From NCBI GenBank assembly GCA_036269895.1, contig DATBDN010000045.1:1-18734 (forward strand): DNA of 18,734 nt, written 5' to 3'. A program made the position numbers and the translations under genes. Origin of the DNA: DATBDN01 sp036269895. Its GTDB lineage: Bacteria > Actinomycetota > Thermoleophilia > Solirubrobacterales > Thermoleophilaceae. The notes below the pieces were generated by a model that had not been told where the DNA came from, made no database searches, and saw only the letters and a list, made by a program, of their open reading frames with translations. Within the stretch, counting starts at the first letter, position 1, and each line of letters opens with the position of its first letter. This document shows, in pieces, positions 1 through 7,213 of this stretch.

Positions 1-382
1 CGTCGTGCTGCACAAGGCCGGTCCCTTGGACGGCGTCGAGCGCGACGAGGTCCAGATGCACTGCGAGCTCGGCGCCCGTCTGCTGAGCCGCGCCGGGCTC
101 GAGGACATCGCGTCGTGGGTACTCGCGCACCACGAGCGTCCGGACGGCCTCGGCTACCCCGGCCGGCTGACGACCGCCGAGATACCGCTCGAGGCGCGGA
201 TCCTGGCCGTCGCGGACGCGTACGCGGCGATGGTGGCCGATCGCGTCTACCAGGCCGGAATCGGACCCGACGAGGCCCGCGCGGAATTGGCGGCCGGCGC
301 CGGTACCCAGTTCGACGAAGTCGTCGTCGAGGCGTTCACGCGCGTGCTGGATCGCTCCGAGCTCGCGATGCAGCCGGCGTAA
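1..382 (+). CDS. HD-GYP domain protein, 3' end only
   Basis: This is the C-terminal part of an HD-GYP phosphohydrolase-type domain; the reading frame is open at the left edge, so the true start lies outside the window. The visible segment begins with VLHKAGPL, the family's usual helix after the HD dyad, followed by a conserved His in QMHCELG, then the signature HHERPDGLGYP and the following DAYAAM helix with its Asp. HD-GYP proteins typically hydrolyse cyclic di-GMP or related signals, and these retained residues match the active-site C-terminal half. The HD dyad itself and any sensory domain are not visible. It ends at a TAA 32 bp before the next gene, with no sign of coupling. The domain call is firm; the substrate is inference. 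Confidence 0.88.
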   Translation, partial: VVLHKAGPLDGVERDEVQMHCELGARLLSRAGLEDIASWVLAHHERPDGLGYPGRLTTAEIPLEARILAVADAYAAMVADRVYQAGIGPDEARAELAAGAGTQFDEVVVEAFTRVLDRSELAMQPA

Positions 383-414
383 CAACGAGCGCGACGTAGG
401 AGACTGTCGGGCGC

Positions 415-1980
415 ATGGTGCTGCTCGCACTCTTCGCACTGCTCGCGGGCGCGGCGACCGCCGTGTCGCCGTGCGTGCTGCCCGTCCTGCCTGTCGTCCT
501 GTCGGCCGGTGCAACGGGCGGACGGCGGCGGCCGCTCGGGATCGTCACGGGGCTCACGCTGTCGTTCACGTTCGCGACGGTCGCGCTGGTGTACGTGATC
601 GACGCCCTGGGGCTGCCGGACGACCTGCTGCGGATGGTCGCGATCGTGGTGCTCCTTGTCTTCGGCGCGACGCTGCTCGTGCCGTCTGCCGCGGCTCGCG
701 TCGAGGCGTGGCTCACGCGAATCGCGCCGAGCGCCCGCCGCGGGAACTCGGACGGCGGCTTCTCGTCGGGCCTCGTGGTCGGGCTCAGCCTGGGGCTGGT
801 CTACGCCCCATGCGCCGGCCCGATCCTGGCGGGCGTCATCACGGTCTCGGCCTCGCAGTCGTTCACCGCGGGCCGCCTGGCGGTCGCGTTCTCGTACGCC
901 GTCGGCAGCGCGATCGTGCTGTACGCGCTCATGCTCGGCGGCAGGCGCGTGACCAGGCGCCTGAGCCGCAGCGCCGGGCGCGTTCAGATGGCGACCGGCG
1001 CCGTCATGGTCGTAGTGGCGGTGGCGATGCTGGCCGACCTCGACACGCGCTTCCAGACCGCGATCGCCAGCCACCTGCCCAGTGTGCTGGTGGACCCGAC
1101 CGCGAAGCTCGAGCGTTCGGTTTCGCATCTGCACCCACCGATGCTCGGAATGGCGCCTGACTTCACCGGGAACCAGCGCTGGTTCAACACGCCCGGCGAT
1201 CGCCCGCTCCACCTGAGCCAGCTGCGCGGCAAGGTCGTGCTCGTCGACTTCTGGACCTACACGTGCATCAACTGCATCCGGACGCTGCCGTACCTGAAGG
1301 CGCTCGACGCCCGCTACCGCAAGGACGGGCTTGTGATCGTCGGTGTGCACACCCCGGAGTTCCCGTTCGAACGCGACGCGGGCAACGTGCTCGAAGCGAT
1401 CAAGCAGAACGGCATCCGCTACCCGGTCGTCCAGGACAACAAGTACGCGACCTGGGACGCGTACGGCAACCAGTACTGGCCGGCGGAGTACTTCATCGAC
1501 GCCAAGGGCCAGGTGCGCTTCACGCACTTCGGCGAGGGGAATTACAGGAAGAAGGAGCAGGTGGTCCGCGAACTGCTTGCCGAGGCGGGGCACCGGCCCG
1601 GCGGTGGCATGACCCACGCGCGCGGACAGCAGGTCACGTTCGACACGACGCCGGAGACATACCTCGGCACGTCGCGGACGCCGCACCCGCCGGGCTACCT
1701 GTCGTTCATAGGGCCGTGGCACCGAGACCCGGACGATGCCGAGGCTGGGCCGGGGTCACGGCTGCGACTCGAGTTCACGGCGCGGCGCGTCTTCCTCGTG
1801 CTCGGGTCGCCGGACCGGACGCGCTCGATGGACGTGATCCTGGACGGCAAGCCGTATCGCCATTTCATGATCCGGGCGCAGAAGCTCTACACGCTGGTCA
1901 ATCTGCCTCGTGCGGGTACGCACGAACTGGAGCTGCGGCCGGAATCCGGCATCACTGGCTACGCCTTCACTTTCGGGTAG
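415..1980 (+). CDS. dipZ: DipZ-like CcdA/thioredoxin membrane protein
   Basis: This 521-residue fusion moves reducing equivalents across the membrane to an extracytoplasmic thioredoxin domain. Residues 1-211 form a CcdA-like domain of about six membrane helices, with the two expected cysteines C20 (SPCVLP) and C133 (APCAGP). Residues about 245-395 are a TlpA/thioredoxin domain with the DipZ-type active site WTYTCINC (C284, C287) and a likely cis-Pro in WPAEYF (P356). Residues about 405-521 match the C-terminal beta-rich domain of mycobacterial DipZ. The ATG is preceded by an AGGAG 12 nt upstream, somewhat far, and the hydrophobic N-terminus fits this start. No cytochrome c maturation genes are adjacent. 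The domain order is strong evidence; its physiological partners are unknown here. Confidence 0.93.
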   Translation: MVLLALFALLAGAATAVSPCVLPVLPVVLSAGATGGRRRPLGIVTGLTLSFTFATVALVYVIDALGLPDDLLRMVAIVVLLVFGATLLVPSAAARVEAWLTRIAPSARRGNSDGGFSSGLVVGLSLGLVYAPCAGPILAGVITVSASQSFTAGRLAVAFSYAVGSAIVLYALMLGGRRVTRRLSRSAGRVQMATGAVMVVVAVAMLADLDTRFQTAIASHLPSVLVDPTAKLERSVSHLHPPMLGMAPDFTGNQRWFNTPGDRPLHLSQLRGKVVLVDFWTYTCINCIRTLPYLKALDARYRKDGLVIVGVHTPEFPFERDAGNVLEAIKQNGIRYPVVQDNKYATWDAYGNQYWPAEYFIDAKGQVRFTHFGEGNYRKKEQVVRELLAEAGHRPGGGMTHARGQQVTFDTTPETYLGTSRTPHPPGYLSFIGPWHRDPDDAEAGPGSRLRLEFTARRVFLVLGSPDRTRSMDVILDGKPYRHFMIRAQKLYTLVNLPRAGTHELELRPESGITGYAFTFG

Positions 1981-1987
1981 CCGGGCC

Positions 1988-1993
1988 TACACT
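1988..1993 (+). promoter_or_regulatory. Candidate -10 box for a leaderless mRNA (TACACT)
   Basis: TACACT fits the actinobacterial -10 pattern TANNNT and lies exactly 6 nt before the GTG at 2000. Transcription would then start at or next to the start codon. No ribosome binding site is visible before this GTG. There is no clear -35 box. Confidence 0.45.
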
Positions 1994-1999
1994 GACCGA

Positions 2000-2365
2000 G
2001 TGGCGAGTCCAGTCAGCCCAGCGGTCGAGCACGAGTGCCGCCAGTGCTGCTCGTTCTGCGACCGGCTTGTGCATCCGTCCGGGTGCATCGCCCGCAACTG
2101 CCCGGCGCTGTACGTCTTCGATGACGAGGAGACCGGGCATCGCTTCATGGGCTGCATCCACAAGGTCTTCCGCGGGGAGATCGACGTTGCCGTCTTCGAG
2201 GAGCAGGAGCGCACACGTCACGGATATGGCGGCGTGAAGATGACCGGCACGCCGCTGCCGCAGTGCCGCATCACCGTCGAGCGCGCCTACGACGGAACCG
2301 GCCAGGCGTTCGACTGCGTCAACCCCGGCTTTTTCGACTTGCGCGACGGGCTCGAGCGCCTCTAG
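2000..2365 (+). CDS. Small nine-cysteine protein of unknown function
   Basis: This is a 121-residue soluble protein. It has nine cysteines: C13, C16, C17, C20, C29, C34, C52, C89 and C106. The N-terminal run CRQCCSFC followed by GCIARNC resembles a zinc- or iron-sulfur-binding site, and histidines occur at 11, 25, 47, 54 and 74. The spacing matches no named family I can recall. The GTG at 2000 is chosen because a TANNNT box lies 6 nt upstream and because an in-frame GTG at 1910 would lie inside dipZ. The last 47 bp overlap the convergent nfo gene. The dense, patterned cysteines and the absence of low complexity argue for a real gene. Metal binding is inference. Confidence 0.8.
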   Translation: MASPVSPAVEHECRQCCSFCDRLVHPSGCIARNCPALYVFDDEETGHRFMGCIHKVFRGEIDVAVFEEQERTRHGYGGVKMTGTPLPQCRITVERAYDGTGQAFDCVNPGFFDLRDGLERL

Positions 2366-3197
2366 CGCGCAGCTGACGAGCAAGCTTCACCTCGTCCAGG
2401 CCGATCCGCCCGCCGGGTCCGGGCGTCTCCAGGCAGACCGGTAGGTCCTGGAAACGCGGCTCGGAGAGGAACACGGACAGACCCTTCGCGCCGAACTCGC
2501 CCTCGGTGAGCATCGCGTGGCGGTCGCGGTTGCCGCCCAGCGGGACCTTCGAGTCGTTCACGTGCAGGCACCGCAGCCGCTCGAGCCCGACCTGCGCCAC
2601 GCACTCGTCGAGCACCTCCGCGAGCCCGTCGCGCGTGCGCACCTCGAACCCGGACGCGAGCAGGTGGCAGGAGTCAAGGCAGATGCCAAGCCGGCCGCCG
2701 CCGCCGCCGCGGTCGATCAGGTCGGCGAGCTCGGTGAACGAGCGGCCGAGCGTGCCCTTCGCGCCCGCGGTGTCCTCCAGCAGCAGCGGGCAGCGATCGG
2801 ACTCGGACAAGGCGAGTCGGAACGCCTCGCCGGCCAGGTCGAGCCCTTCCTCCAGCGGCTTCCCTTTGAGCGTCCCTGGATGGATGACGACGCCTGCCGC
2901 GTCGATCGCGTCGCCCAGTTGCAACGCGTGGACGAGCGAGGTCAGAGACTTCTCGCGGATCTCCTTCTCGTTCGAGGCGCAGTTGATCAGGTAGACCGCG
3001 TGGATCACGACCGCCTTGACCGGGCCGTCGGTCATCAGCCGGTTGAACTCGGCCACGTCGTCGTCCTTGTAGATGACCGGGCGCCACATGCGCGGCGACT
3101 GGTTGAAAATCTGGATTGCCTCGGATTCGGACTCGACACCGCGCTGGTGGGCCTTGACCAGCCCGCCCGCCGTCGAGACGTGAGCGCCTAATAGCAT
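2319..3197 (-). CDS. nfo: Endonuclease IV (AP endonuclease)
   Basis: This is a 292-residue TIM-barrel AP endonuclease that cuts DNA 5' of abasic sites in base excision repair. All nine trinuclear zinc ligands expected from E. coli Nfo are present in the right motifs: H66 (VIHAVY), H106 (VIHPGT), E141 (LLLEDTAG), D175 and H178 (LDSCH), H212 (LHVNDSK), D225 and H227 (RDRH) and E257 (CLETPG). The start is the ATG giving MLLGAHVS, the family's normal N-terminus; an in-frame start at 3239 would lie inside gltX and add 14 unconserved residues. The Arg-rich last 15 or so residues lie in the overlap with the nine-cysteine gene. It diverges from gltX with 13 bp between start codons. Confidence 0.96.
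   Translation of the reverse strand: MLLGAHVSTAGGLVKAHQRGVESESEAIQIFNQSPRMWRPVIYKDDDVAEFNRLMTDGPVKAVVIHAVYLINCASNEKEIREKSLTSLVHALQLGDAIDAAGVVIHPGTLKGKPLEEGLDLAGEAFRLALSESDRCPLLLEDTAGAKGTLGRSFTELADLIDRGGGGGRLGICLDSCHLLASGFEVRTRDGLAEVLDECVAQVGLERLRCLHVNDSKVPLGGNRDRHAMLTEGEFGAKGLSVFLSEPRFQDLPVCLETPGPGGRIGLDEVKLARQLRARGARARRASRKSRG
3192..3197 (+). promoter_or_regulatory. Possible -10 box for gltX (TAGCAT)
   Basis: TAGCAT fits TANNNT and ends 13 nt before the gltX ATG, which would give a leader of only about 7 nt. It coincides with the nfo start codon on the other strand. This is weaker than the other boxes in the window because the spacing is longer. Confidence 0.25.
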
Positions 3198-3205
3198 CGC
3201 CGGGC

Positions 3206-3211
3206 AGGTTA
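3206..3211 (-). promoter_or_regulatory. Candidate -10 box for leaderless nfo (TAACCT)
   Basis: Read on the minus strand, TAACCT lies 8 nt before the nfo ATG and fits TANNNT. It overlaps the first base of the gltX start codon, so the two divergent genes would share or compete for polymerase binding. No ribosome binding site precedes nfo. Confidence 0.4.
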
Positions 3212-4473
3212 TGAGGGTCCGCTTCGCGCCATCTCCCACGGGCTATCTCCACGTCGGCGGCGCCCGCACGGCGCTGTACAACTGGCTGCTCGCGCGCGGC
3301 AACGGCGGCGAGTTCCTGCTGCGCATCGAGGACACGGACCGCGAGCGCTCGACGCCGGAGAATGTCGAGGTCATCTACGAGGGCCTGCGCTGGCTGGGGC
3401 TCGACTGGGACGAGGACCCCGTGTCGCAGACGAACAGGCGCGCGCGCCACGACGAGGCGGTGCAGCAGTTGCGCGACTCGGACGCGGTATACGAGCACGA
3501 AGGCGCGACCTGGCTGCGCACCGGCGAGAAGGATGTCGTGTTCGACGACGTCGTCTACGGGGAGAACCGCACGCCCGTCAGCGGCCAGAAGGACTTCGTC
3601 GTCGCCCGCTCCGACGGCAGCCCCGTCTATCACCTCGCCGTCGTGGTCGACGACCACGACATGGGGGTGACCCAGGTGATCCGCGGCGTCGATCATCTCG
3701 CGAACACGTGGAGGCACGTGCTCCTGCAGGAGGCGCTCGGATTCGAGCGGCCGCAGTACGCGCACCTGCCGCTGCTGCACGGCCCGGATGGGAAGAAGCT
3801 TTCCAAGCGCTACGACGCCGCATCGCTGCTATGGCTTCGTGACGCGGGCTACCTCCGTGAGGCCGTCATCAACTACCTGGCCCTGCTCGGCTGGGGCTAC
3901 GACGACACCACCACGTTCTTCTCGGTCGAGGAGCTGCAGCAGAAGTTCTCGCTGGAGCGCGTCTCGAAGAACCCGGCCGTCTTCGACGAGGCGAAGCTGC
4001 GCTGGATGAATGGCCACTACCTGCGTGAGCTCGACGTCGACGATCTCAAGGCGCGCCTCGAGGAACTGCTCGGCCGCGACGACATTCCGCGCGTGGCGGT
4101 CGAGATCGCGCAGGAGAAGATGCAGACGCTCGCGGACTTCTGGCCGCTCGCCGGCTTCCTGGTCGAGCGCCGCGAGATCGACCCTGCAGCCTGGGACAAG
4201 GTCATGAAGGACGGCGCGGTCGAGCGACTCGAAAAGGTGCGCCACGTGCTTGCACGGGTGGAGCCGTTCGACGCCGAGCAGGTCGAGCACGCGCTGCGCG
4301 GAGTGGTCGAGGAGACGGGTGTGAAGCCGAAAGAGGTCTTCCAACCGGTCCGTGTGGCTTTGGCGGGGAGCACGGTTTCACCGGGAATTTTCGAGTCGGT
4401 TACGGCTCTTGGGCGCGATGAGACGCTCACGAGGATTGACGACGCACTTGCGCGGGCGCGCAGTCAGAGCTAA
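3211..4473 (+). CDS. gltX: Glutamate-tRNA ligase, short form
   Basis: This 420-residue class I synthetase charges tRNA with glutamate. HIGH appears as H14-VGG in FAPSPTGYLHVGGART, and KMSKS as K196-LSKR. IEDTDRER and VIRGVDH are also typical. The C-terminal anticodon-binding region ends with the usual motifs (KPKEVFQPVR, PGIFESV). It is shorter than the normal 465-490 residues: between DAVYEHEGAT (about 91-100) and VVFDDVVYG (109-117) the region that carries the zinc-binding SWIM-like insert in E. coli is absent, and the whole protein has no cysteine. The HIGH-to-KMSKS distance is about 39 residues less than in E. coli. The frame is intact, so this looks like a genuine short form. Whether it also charges tRNA-Gln cannot be told from here. 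Confidence 0.95.
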   Translation: MRVRFAPSPTGYLHVGGARTALYNWLLARGNGGEFLLRIEDTDRERSTPENVEVIYEGLRWLGLDWDEDPVSQTNRRARHDEAVQQLRDSDAVYEHEGATWLRTGEKDVVFDDVVYGENRTPVSGQKDFVVARSDGSPVYHLAVVVDDHDMGVTQVIRGVDHLANTWRHVLLQEALGFERPQYAHLPLLHGPDGKKLSKRYDAASLLWLRDAGYLREAVINYLALLGWGYDDTTTFFSVEELQQKFSLERVSKNPAVFDEAKLRWMNGHYLRELDVDDLKARLEELLGRDDIPRVAVEIAQEKMQTLADFWPLAGFLVERREIDPAAWDKVMKDGAVERLEKVRHVLARVEPFDAEQVEHALRGVVEETGVKPKEVFQPVRVALAGSTVSPGIFESVTALGRDETLTRIDDALARARSQS

Positions 4474-4480
4474 ATGCACC

Positions 4481-4486
4481 TATAAG
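4481..4486 (+). promoter_or_regulatory. Possible -10 box upstream of the HDOD-LuxR gene (TATAAG)
   Basis: TATAAG is the most AT-rich hexamer in the 56 bp between gltX and the HDOD gene and resembles a sigma-70 -10 box. A transcript from it would have a leader of roughly 35 nt to the ATG at 4530. No matching -35 box is seen at 16-18 bp. Confidence 0.3.
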
Positions 4487-4529
4487 AAGTGCCGATAGGT
4501 GAGCATTGCGGGCAGTTGGTTGTCCGGCC

Positions 4530-5636
4530 ATGCAAGAAATGGAATCGACCATCGTCCCACCTGACACGCGTAAGCCGCGCCCATTGACGCCTGCGGCGGC
4601 AATGCACGTGCGCCCGCGCCACAACGAGGGCCATGGTCGGCGGCTCACAGCCGCCTTCGAGGCGCTGGAGGCCTTCCCGGCTCTGGCCGAGTCGCGCAAC
4701 CGGCTGCTGCGGCTGGTTCGCGAGGAGCAGCCCTCGGTGGCCGACGTCGTCCAGGCGGTCGAGTCGGACGTCGCGCTCGTGATCGCGGTCCTCCGGATCT
4801 CCAACCGCGCCCGCTCGCCCAAGAAAGGCAAGATCGCCTCCATCCCGGAGGCGGTGCACATCCTGACCCCGGGCGGCGTCGAGGCGCTGGCTTCGCGCAC
4901 GCAGGTCTACGACTTCTTCGAGCGCACGCCCGTGTGGGACGCGGCCCCTGAGCGCTTCCGCCTGCACGCCGTGGCGACGCAGCGCGCCGCCGACCACGTG
5001 GCGCGCGTGCTCGAGTACAAGGACCGCAACGAGATCCTCGTCTCGGGGCTGCTGCACGACATCGGCAAGCTCGTCCTGGCCCACGCTTACCCCGGCTATC
5101 CGCGCCACATCCACGGCAACGCCCGGACCCCGGAAGAGCGGGTACAGGCCGAGCGGCGGGAGCTCGGCGTCGACCACGCGGTGGTCGGCGGCGTGCTGGC
5201 GCGCCGCTGGGGCTTGCCGAGCCGGCTCGCATCGGCAATCGAACGCCACCACGTCGACGAGGCCCACACCGAGGCGGCAATCGTCCGCCTGGGAGACATG
5301 CTCGCCCACTACGGCCACGGCATGCCCGTCGATCCGAAGCAGATGTCGCTGGTCGCGCGCTCGCTCGACCTGTCGATCGACCAGCTGCGCTCGGTCATGT
5401 ACGAGCTGCCGTACCCGAACGGCGACCGCCGTTCAGTCGAGCCTTGTCCGCTGTCAACGCGCGAGATCGAGGTGCTGCGGCGCCTGCGCGACGGCAAGGT
5501 CTACAAGCAGATCGCCCTAGAGCTCGAGTTGTCGACCAGCACCGTGCGCACGCACCTGCACAACACTTACGCGAAGCTCGGCGCCGTCGACCGCGCCCAG
5601 GCTGTACTCATCGCCACCCAGCGCGGCTGGATCTAA
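4530..5636 (+). CDS. HDOD domain-LuxR HTH fusion regulator
   Basis: This 368-residue protein joins an HDOD signalling domain (about 38-290) to a C-terminal GerE/LuxR helix-turn-helix (about 306-368; LSTREIEVLRRL, KQIALELELS, TVRTHLHNTYAKLG). HDOD domains often lack catalytic residues, but this copy keeps HD-type motifs: H146, H176-D177 in LLHDIGKL, DHAVVGG and ERHH. It could therefore still bind metal or hydrolyse a signal. The LuxR tail implies direct DNA binding without a receiver domain. The ATG at 4530 is used; a TTG at 4506 in frame is possible, and neither has a good ribosome binding site. Its stop overlaps the convergent kinase gene by 4 bp. The domains are clear; ligand and targets are unknown. 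Confidence 0.9.
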   Translation: MQEMESTIVPPDTRKPRPLTPAAAMHVRPRHNEGHGRRLTAAFEALEAFPALAESRNRLLRLVREEQPSVADVVQAVESDVALVIAVLRISNRARSPKKGKIASIPEAVHILTPGGVEALASRTQVYDFFERTPVWDAAPERFRLHAVATQRAADHVARVLEYKDRNEILVSGLLHDIGKLVLAHAYPGYPRHIHGNARTPEERVQAERRELGVDHAVVGGVLARRWGLPSRLASAIERHHVDEAHTEAAIVRLGDMLAHYGHGMPVDPKQMSLVARSLDLSIDQLRSVMYELPYPNGDRRSVEPCPLSTREIEVLRRLRDGKVYKQIALELELSTSTVRTHLHNTYAKLGAVDRAQAVLIATQRGWI

Positions 5637-6823
5637 CGCCGGTTGCGGCGGCGGGTGCCGCCGAGCGGCACGCGCACCTGCACCTCGGTCCGCCCTGGCT
5701 GAGAGGTGATCATGAGTGAGCCGGCGAGCAGCTCGGTGCGCTCACGGATGCTGGCCAGGCCGATGTGCCCCGGTTCGTGCGGGCCCAGTGGGTCGATCTG
5801 GCCGAAGCCCTTGCCGTCGTCGACCACGCTCAGCACGGCCGCCTGCCCGTCCCGCACGAGCTGGATCTCCACATGCTTGGCCTCGCCGTGCTTGCAGCCG
5901 TTCGCGACCGCCTCCTGAGTGATGCGGAACAGGTCGTTGGCCACCTGCGGCTCGAGCTGCAGGTCGGCGTCGACCAATACCTCGCACCCGTAGCGGCGGT
6001 GCCATACCGGGATGCAGCGCTCGATCGCGATCTCGAACGACAATTCCTCGAAGGCGTAGGGCCCGAGGTTCACGATCTCGTCTCGGAGCGCGCGGATGTT
6101 GCCCCCGGCCAACTCACGCGCCTGGCCAATCAGCTCGTTGGTGCGCGCAGTATCGCCACGCTCGGCGGCCTTCGATGCCCCCCGGAGGATCAGGTCAAGC
6201 CCGATCAGCTCCTGCACCGGCCCATCGTGGATGAAGTCGGCCACGTGCCGGCGCACCTCGTCCTCGCCGACGATCGTGCGGCGGCTGAGCGCCTGAGCAC
6301 GGAGGCGTCCGGCGGTCTCGATAACGCGCAGCTCGCCGATGACAGCCGCGATCGCCAGGCAGGAGACGGCGAAGATCGTCTCGTAGAACGCCAGCTGGTC
6401 GCTCTCGATCGGGGGGTCGCTCGCGATCGTCACGCCGATCAGCAGGACCGCCCCGAAGACCGCGATCAGCAAGCCGCGGCGCGCACCCTGGAAGTGGGCA
6501 TGGGCGCCGATGAACAGGAGCGCGACGAAGTGGGTCGCCGCGTAGGCGTCGGGCATCGCCGCTTGTACGGCTGCGATCACGATCAGGTCGCCAACCGCCA
6601 CGGCGGGGGTCAGCGCGCGCGCCGGGTCGCTGCGCGCGACCATCAGGATCGCGACTGCCCATGGGATCGCGACCAGACCGAGGATCAGCGCCGGAGCTAC
6701 CCCGTTGGGAACGCCGAGGACCAGGTCGGCGAGCAGTGCCGCTGCGGGCAGCAGCAGGCGGACGACCGCGAACGAAACGACCGGCCGCATCGACTCGATG
6801 GGCGGCCGCGGGAATGCGTTCAC
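5633..6823 (-). CDS. Membrane sensor histidine kinase, NarL/HisKA_3 type
   Basis: This 396-residue kinase has about five hydrophobic helices in residues 15-163, a short linker, then a HisKA_3-like dimerisation helix with the phosphoacceptor H199 in FIHDGPVQE. The HATPase domain shows an N box (QEAVANGCKHG), G1 (VVDDGKGF) and G2 (GHIGLASIRER). No PAS, GAF or HAMP domain is visible, so sensing is probably by the membrane region. The GTG start overlaps the upstream VanZ-like gene's TGA as GTGA, implying translational coupling; an internal ATG at 6790 is an alternative. No receiver-domain response regulator occurs in the window. The convergent neighbour has a LuxR output but no receiver domain, so it is not a standard phosphotransfer partner. 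Confidence 0.92.
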   Translation of the reverse strand: MNAFPRPPIESMRPVVSFAVVRLLLPAAALLADLVLGVPNGVAPALILGLVAIPWAVAILMVARSDPARALTPAVAVGDLIVIAAVQAAMPDAYAATHFVALLFIGAHAHFQGARRGLLIAVFGAVLLIGVTIASDPPIESDQLAFYETIFAVSCLAIAAVIGELRVIETAGRLRAQALSRRTIVGEDEVRRHVADFIHDGPVQELIGLDLILRGASKAAERGDTARTNELIGQARELAGGNIRALRDEIVNLGPYAFEELSFEIAIERCIPVWHRRYGCEVLVDADLQLEPQVANDLFRITQEAVANGCKHGEAKHVEIQLVRDGQAAVLSVVDDGKGFGQIDPLGPHEPGHIGLASIRERTELLAGSLMITSQPGRTEVQVRVPLGGTRRRNRR

Positions 6824-7197
6824 CGCGCGACCTGGCGCCGGCGCGCCCGCACGACCAGGAGCGCGAAGACCGCGGCGCCCATCGAGTCGATCGTCACATC
6901 GACCCAGCTCGAGTGCCTGCCGGCGACGAAACGCTGGTGGTACTCGTCGGTGGCGGCGTAGAGCGTGGCGAGCGCCCACGCGGTGGCAAGCGCCCTCGTG
7001 GCGTCGAGTTTCGTCCGCAGCGCGCGCCACCAGAGGAAGCACAGGAGCGCGTACTCGCTGGCGTGCACGAACTTGCGCCCGACGTGGTCGATCCAGCCAA
7101 GCCCCGAGTTGAGGTTGGGCTGCGCCGAGAAGTAGAAGATGACGGCCATGAGCACGAGCGGGGGCGCCCAAGGATCGAGTTTGCGCAGTGCCGTCAT
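6820..7197 (-). CDS. VanZ-like membrane protein
   Basis: This 125-residue protein has about four hydrophobic segments and the VanZ-like signature residues: FYFSAQP near residue 21, KFVHASEYALL, ATDEYHQRFVAGRHSS and DVTIDSMGAA. The VanZ family takes its name from a low-level teicoplanin resistance protein, but most members in other bacteria have no known role and no antibiotic link is implied here. It is the first gene of a two-gene unit and its TGA overlaps the kinase GTG. The ATG at 7197 lies 6 nt after a TAGATT box, so the mRNA may be leaderless. It diverges from the Rrf2 gene. Confidence 0.88.
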   Translation of the reverse strand: MTALRKLDPWAPPLVLMAVIFYFSAQPNLNSGLGWIDHVGRKFVHASEYALLCFLWWRALRTKLDATRALATAWALATLYAATDEYHQRFVAGRHSSWVDVTIDSMGAAVFALLVVRARRRQVAR

Positions 7198-7203
7198 GTC
7201 AGC

Positions 7204-7209
7204 AATCTA
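7204..7209 (-). promoter_or_regulatory. Candidate -10 box for leaderless VanZ/kinase mRNA (TAGATT)
   Basis: On the minus strand TAGATT lies exactly 6 nt before the ATG at 7197. It overlaps a plus-strand TAGACT at 7208-7213; the shared core is the palindrome TCTAGA. The two divergent genes therefore appear to have back-to-back, overlapping -10 boxes. Confidence 0.45.
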
Positions 7210-7213
7210 GACT
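7208..7213 (+). promoter_or_regulatory. Candidate -10 box for the Rrf2 gene (TAGACT)
   Basis: TAGACT fits TANNNT and ends 10 nt before the TTG start at 7224, predicting a leader of only a few nucleotides. An Rrf2 regulator often represses its own promoter, so an operator could lie in this 26-bp gap; the only symmetry I see is TCTAGA at 7206-7211. Confidence 0.35.

Noticed and set aside
247..1722. Long open frame on the minus strand opposite dipZ
   Set aside because: It is a high-GC mirror of the dipZ frame: Arg/Asp/His-rich with no domains, while the plus strand has complete CcdA and thioredoxin motifs.
2323..2338. C/G-rich run followed by five T bases as a terminator
   Set aside because: No stem can form before the T-run, and it lies within the coding overlap of two genes.
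3211..4473. Idea that gltX is a pseudogene because it is short
   Set aside because: The frame is continuous, all catalytic and C-terminal motifs are present, and the missing segment is a clean internal deletion.
5765..6961. 398-codon plus-strand frame opposite the histidine kinase
   Set aside because: The kinase strand has H, N, G1 and G2 boxes in order; the plus frame is only a compositional shadow.
6820..7197. VanZ-like gene as an antibiotic resistance gene
   Set aside because: There are no other van genes, and most VanZ-like proteins have no link to glycopeptide resistance.
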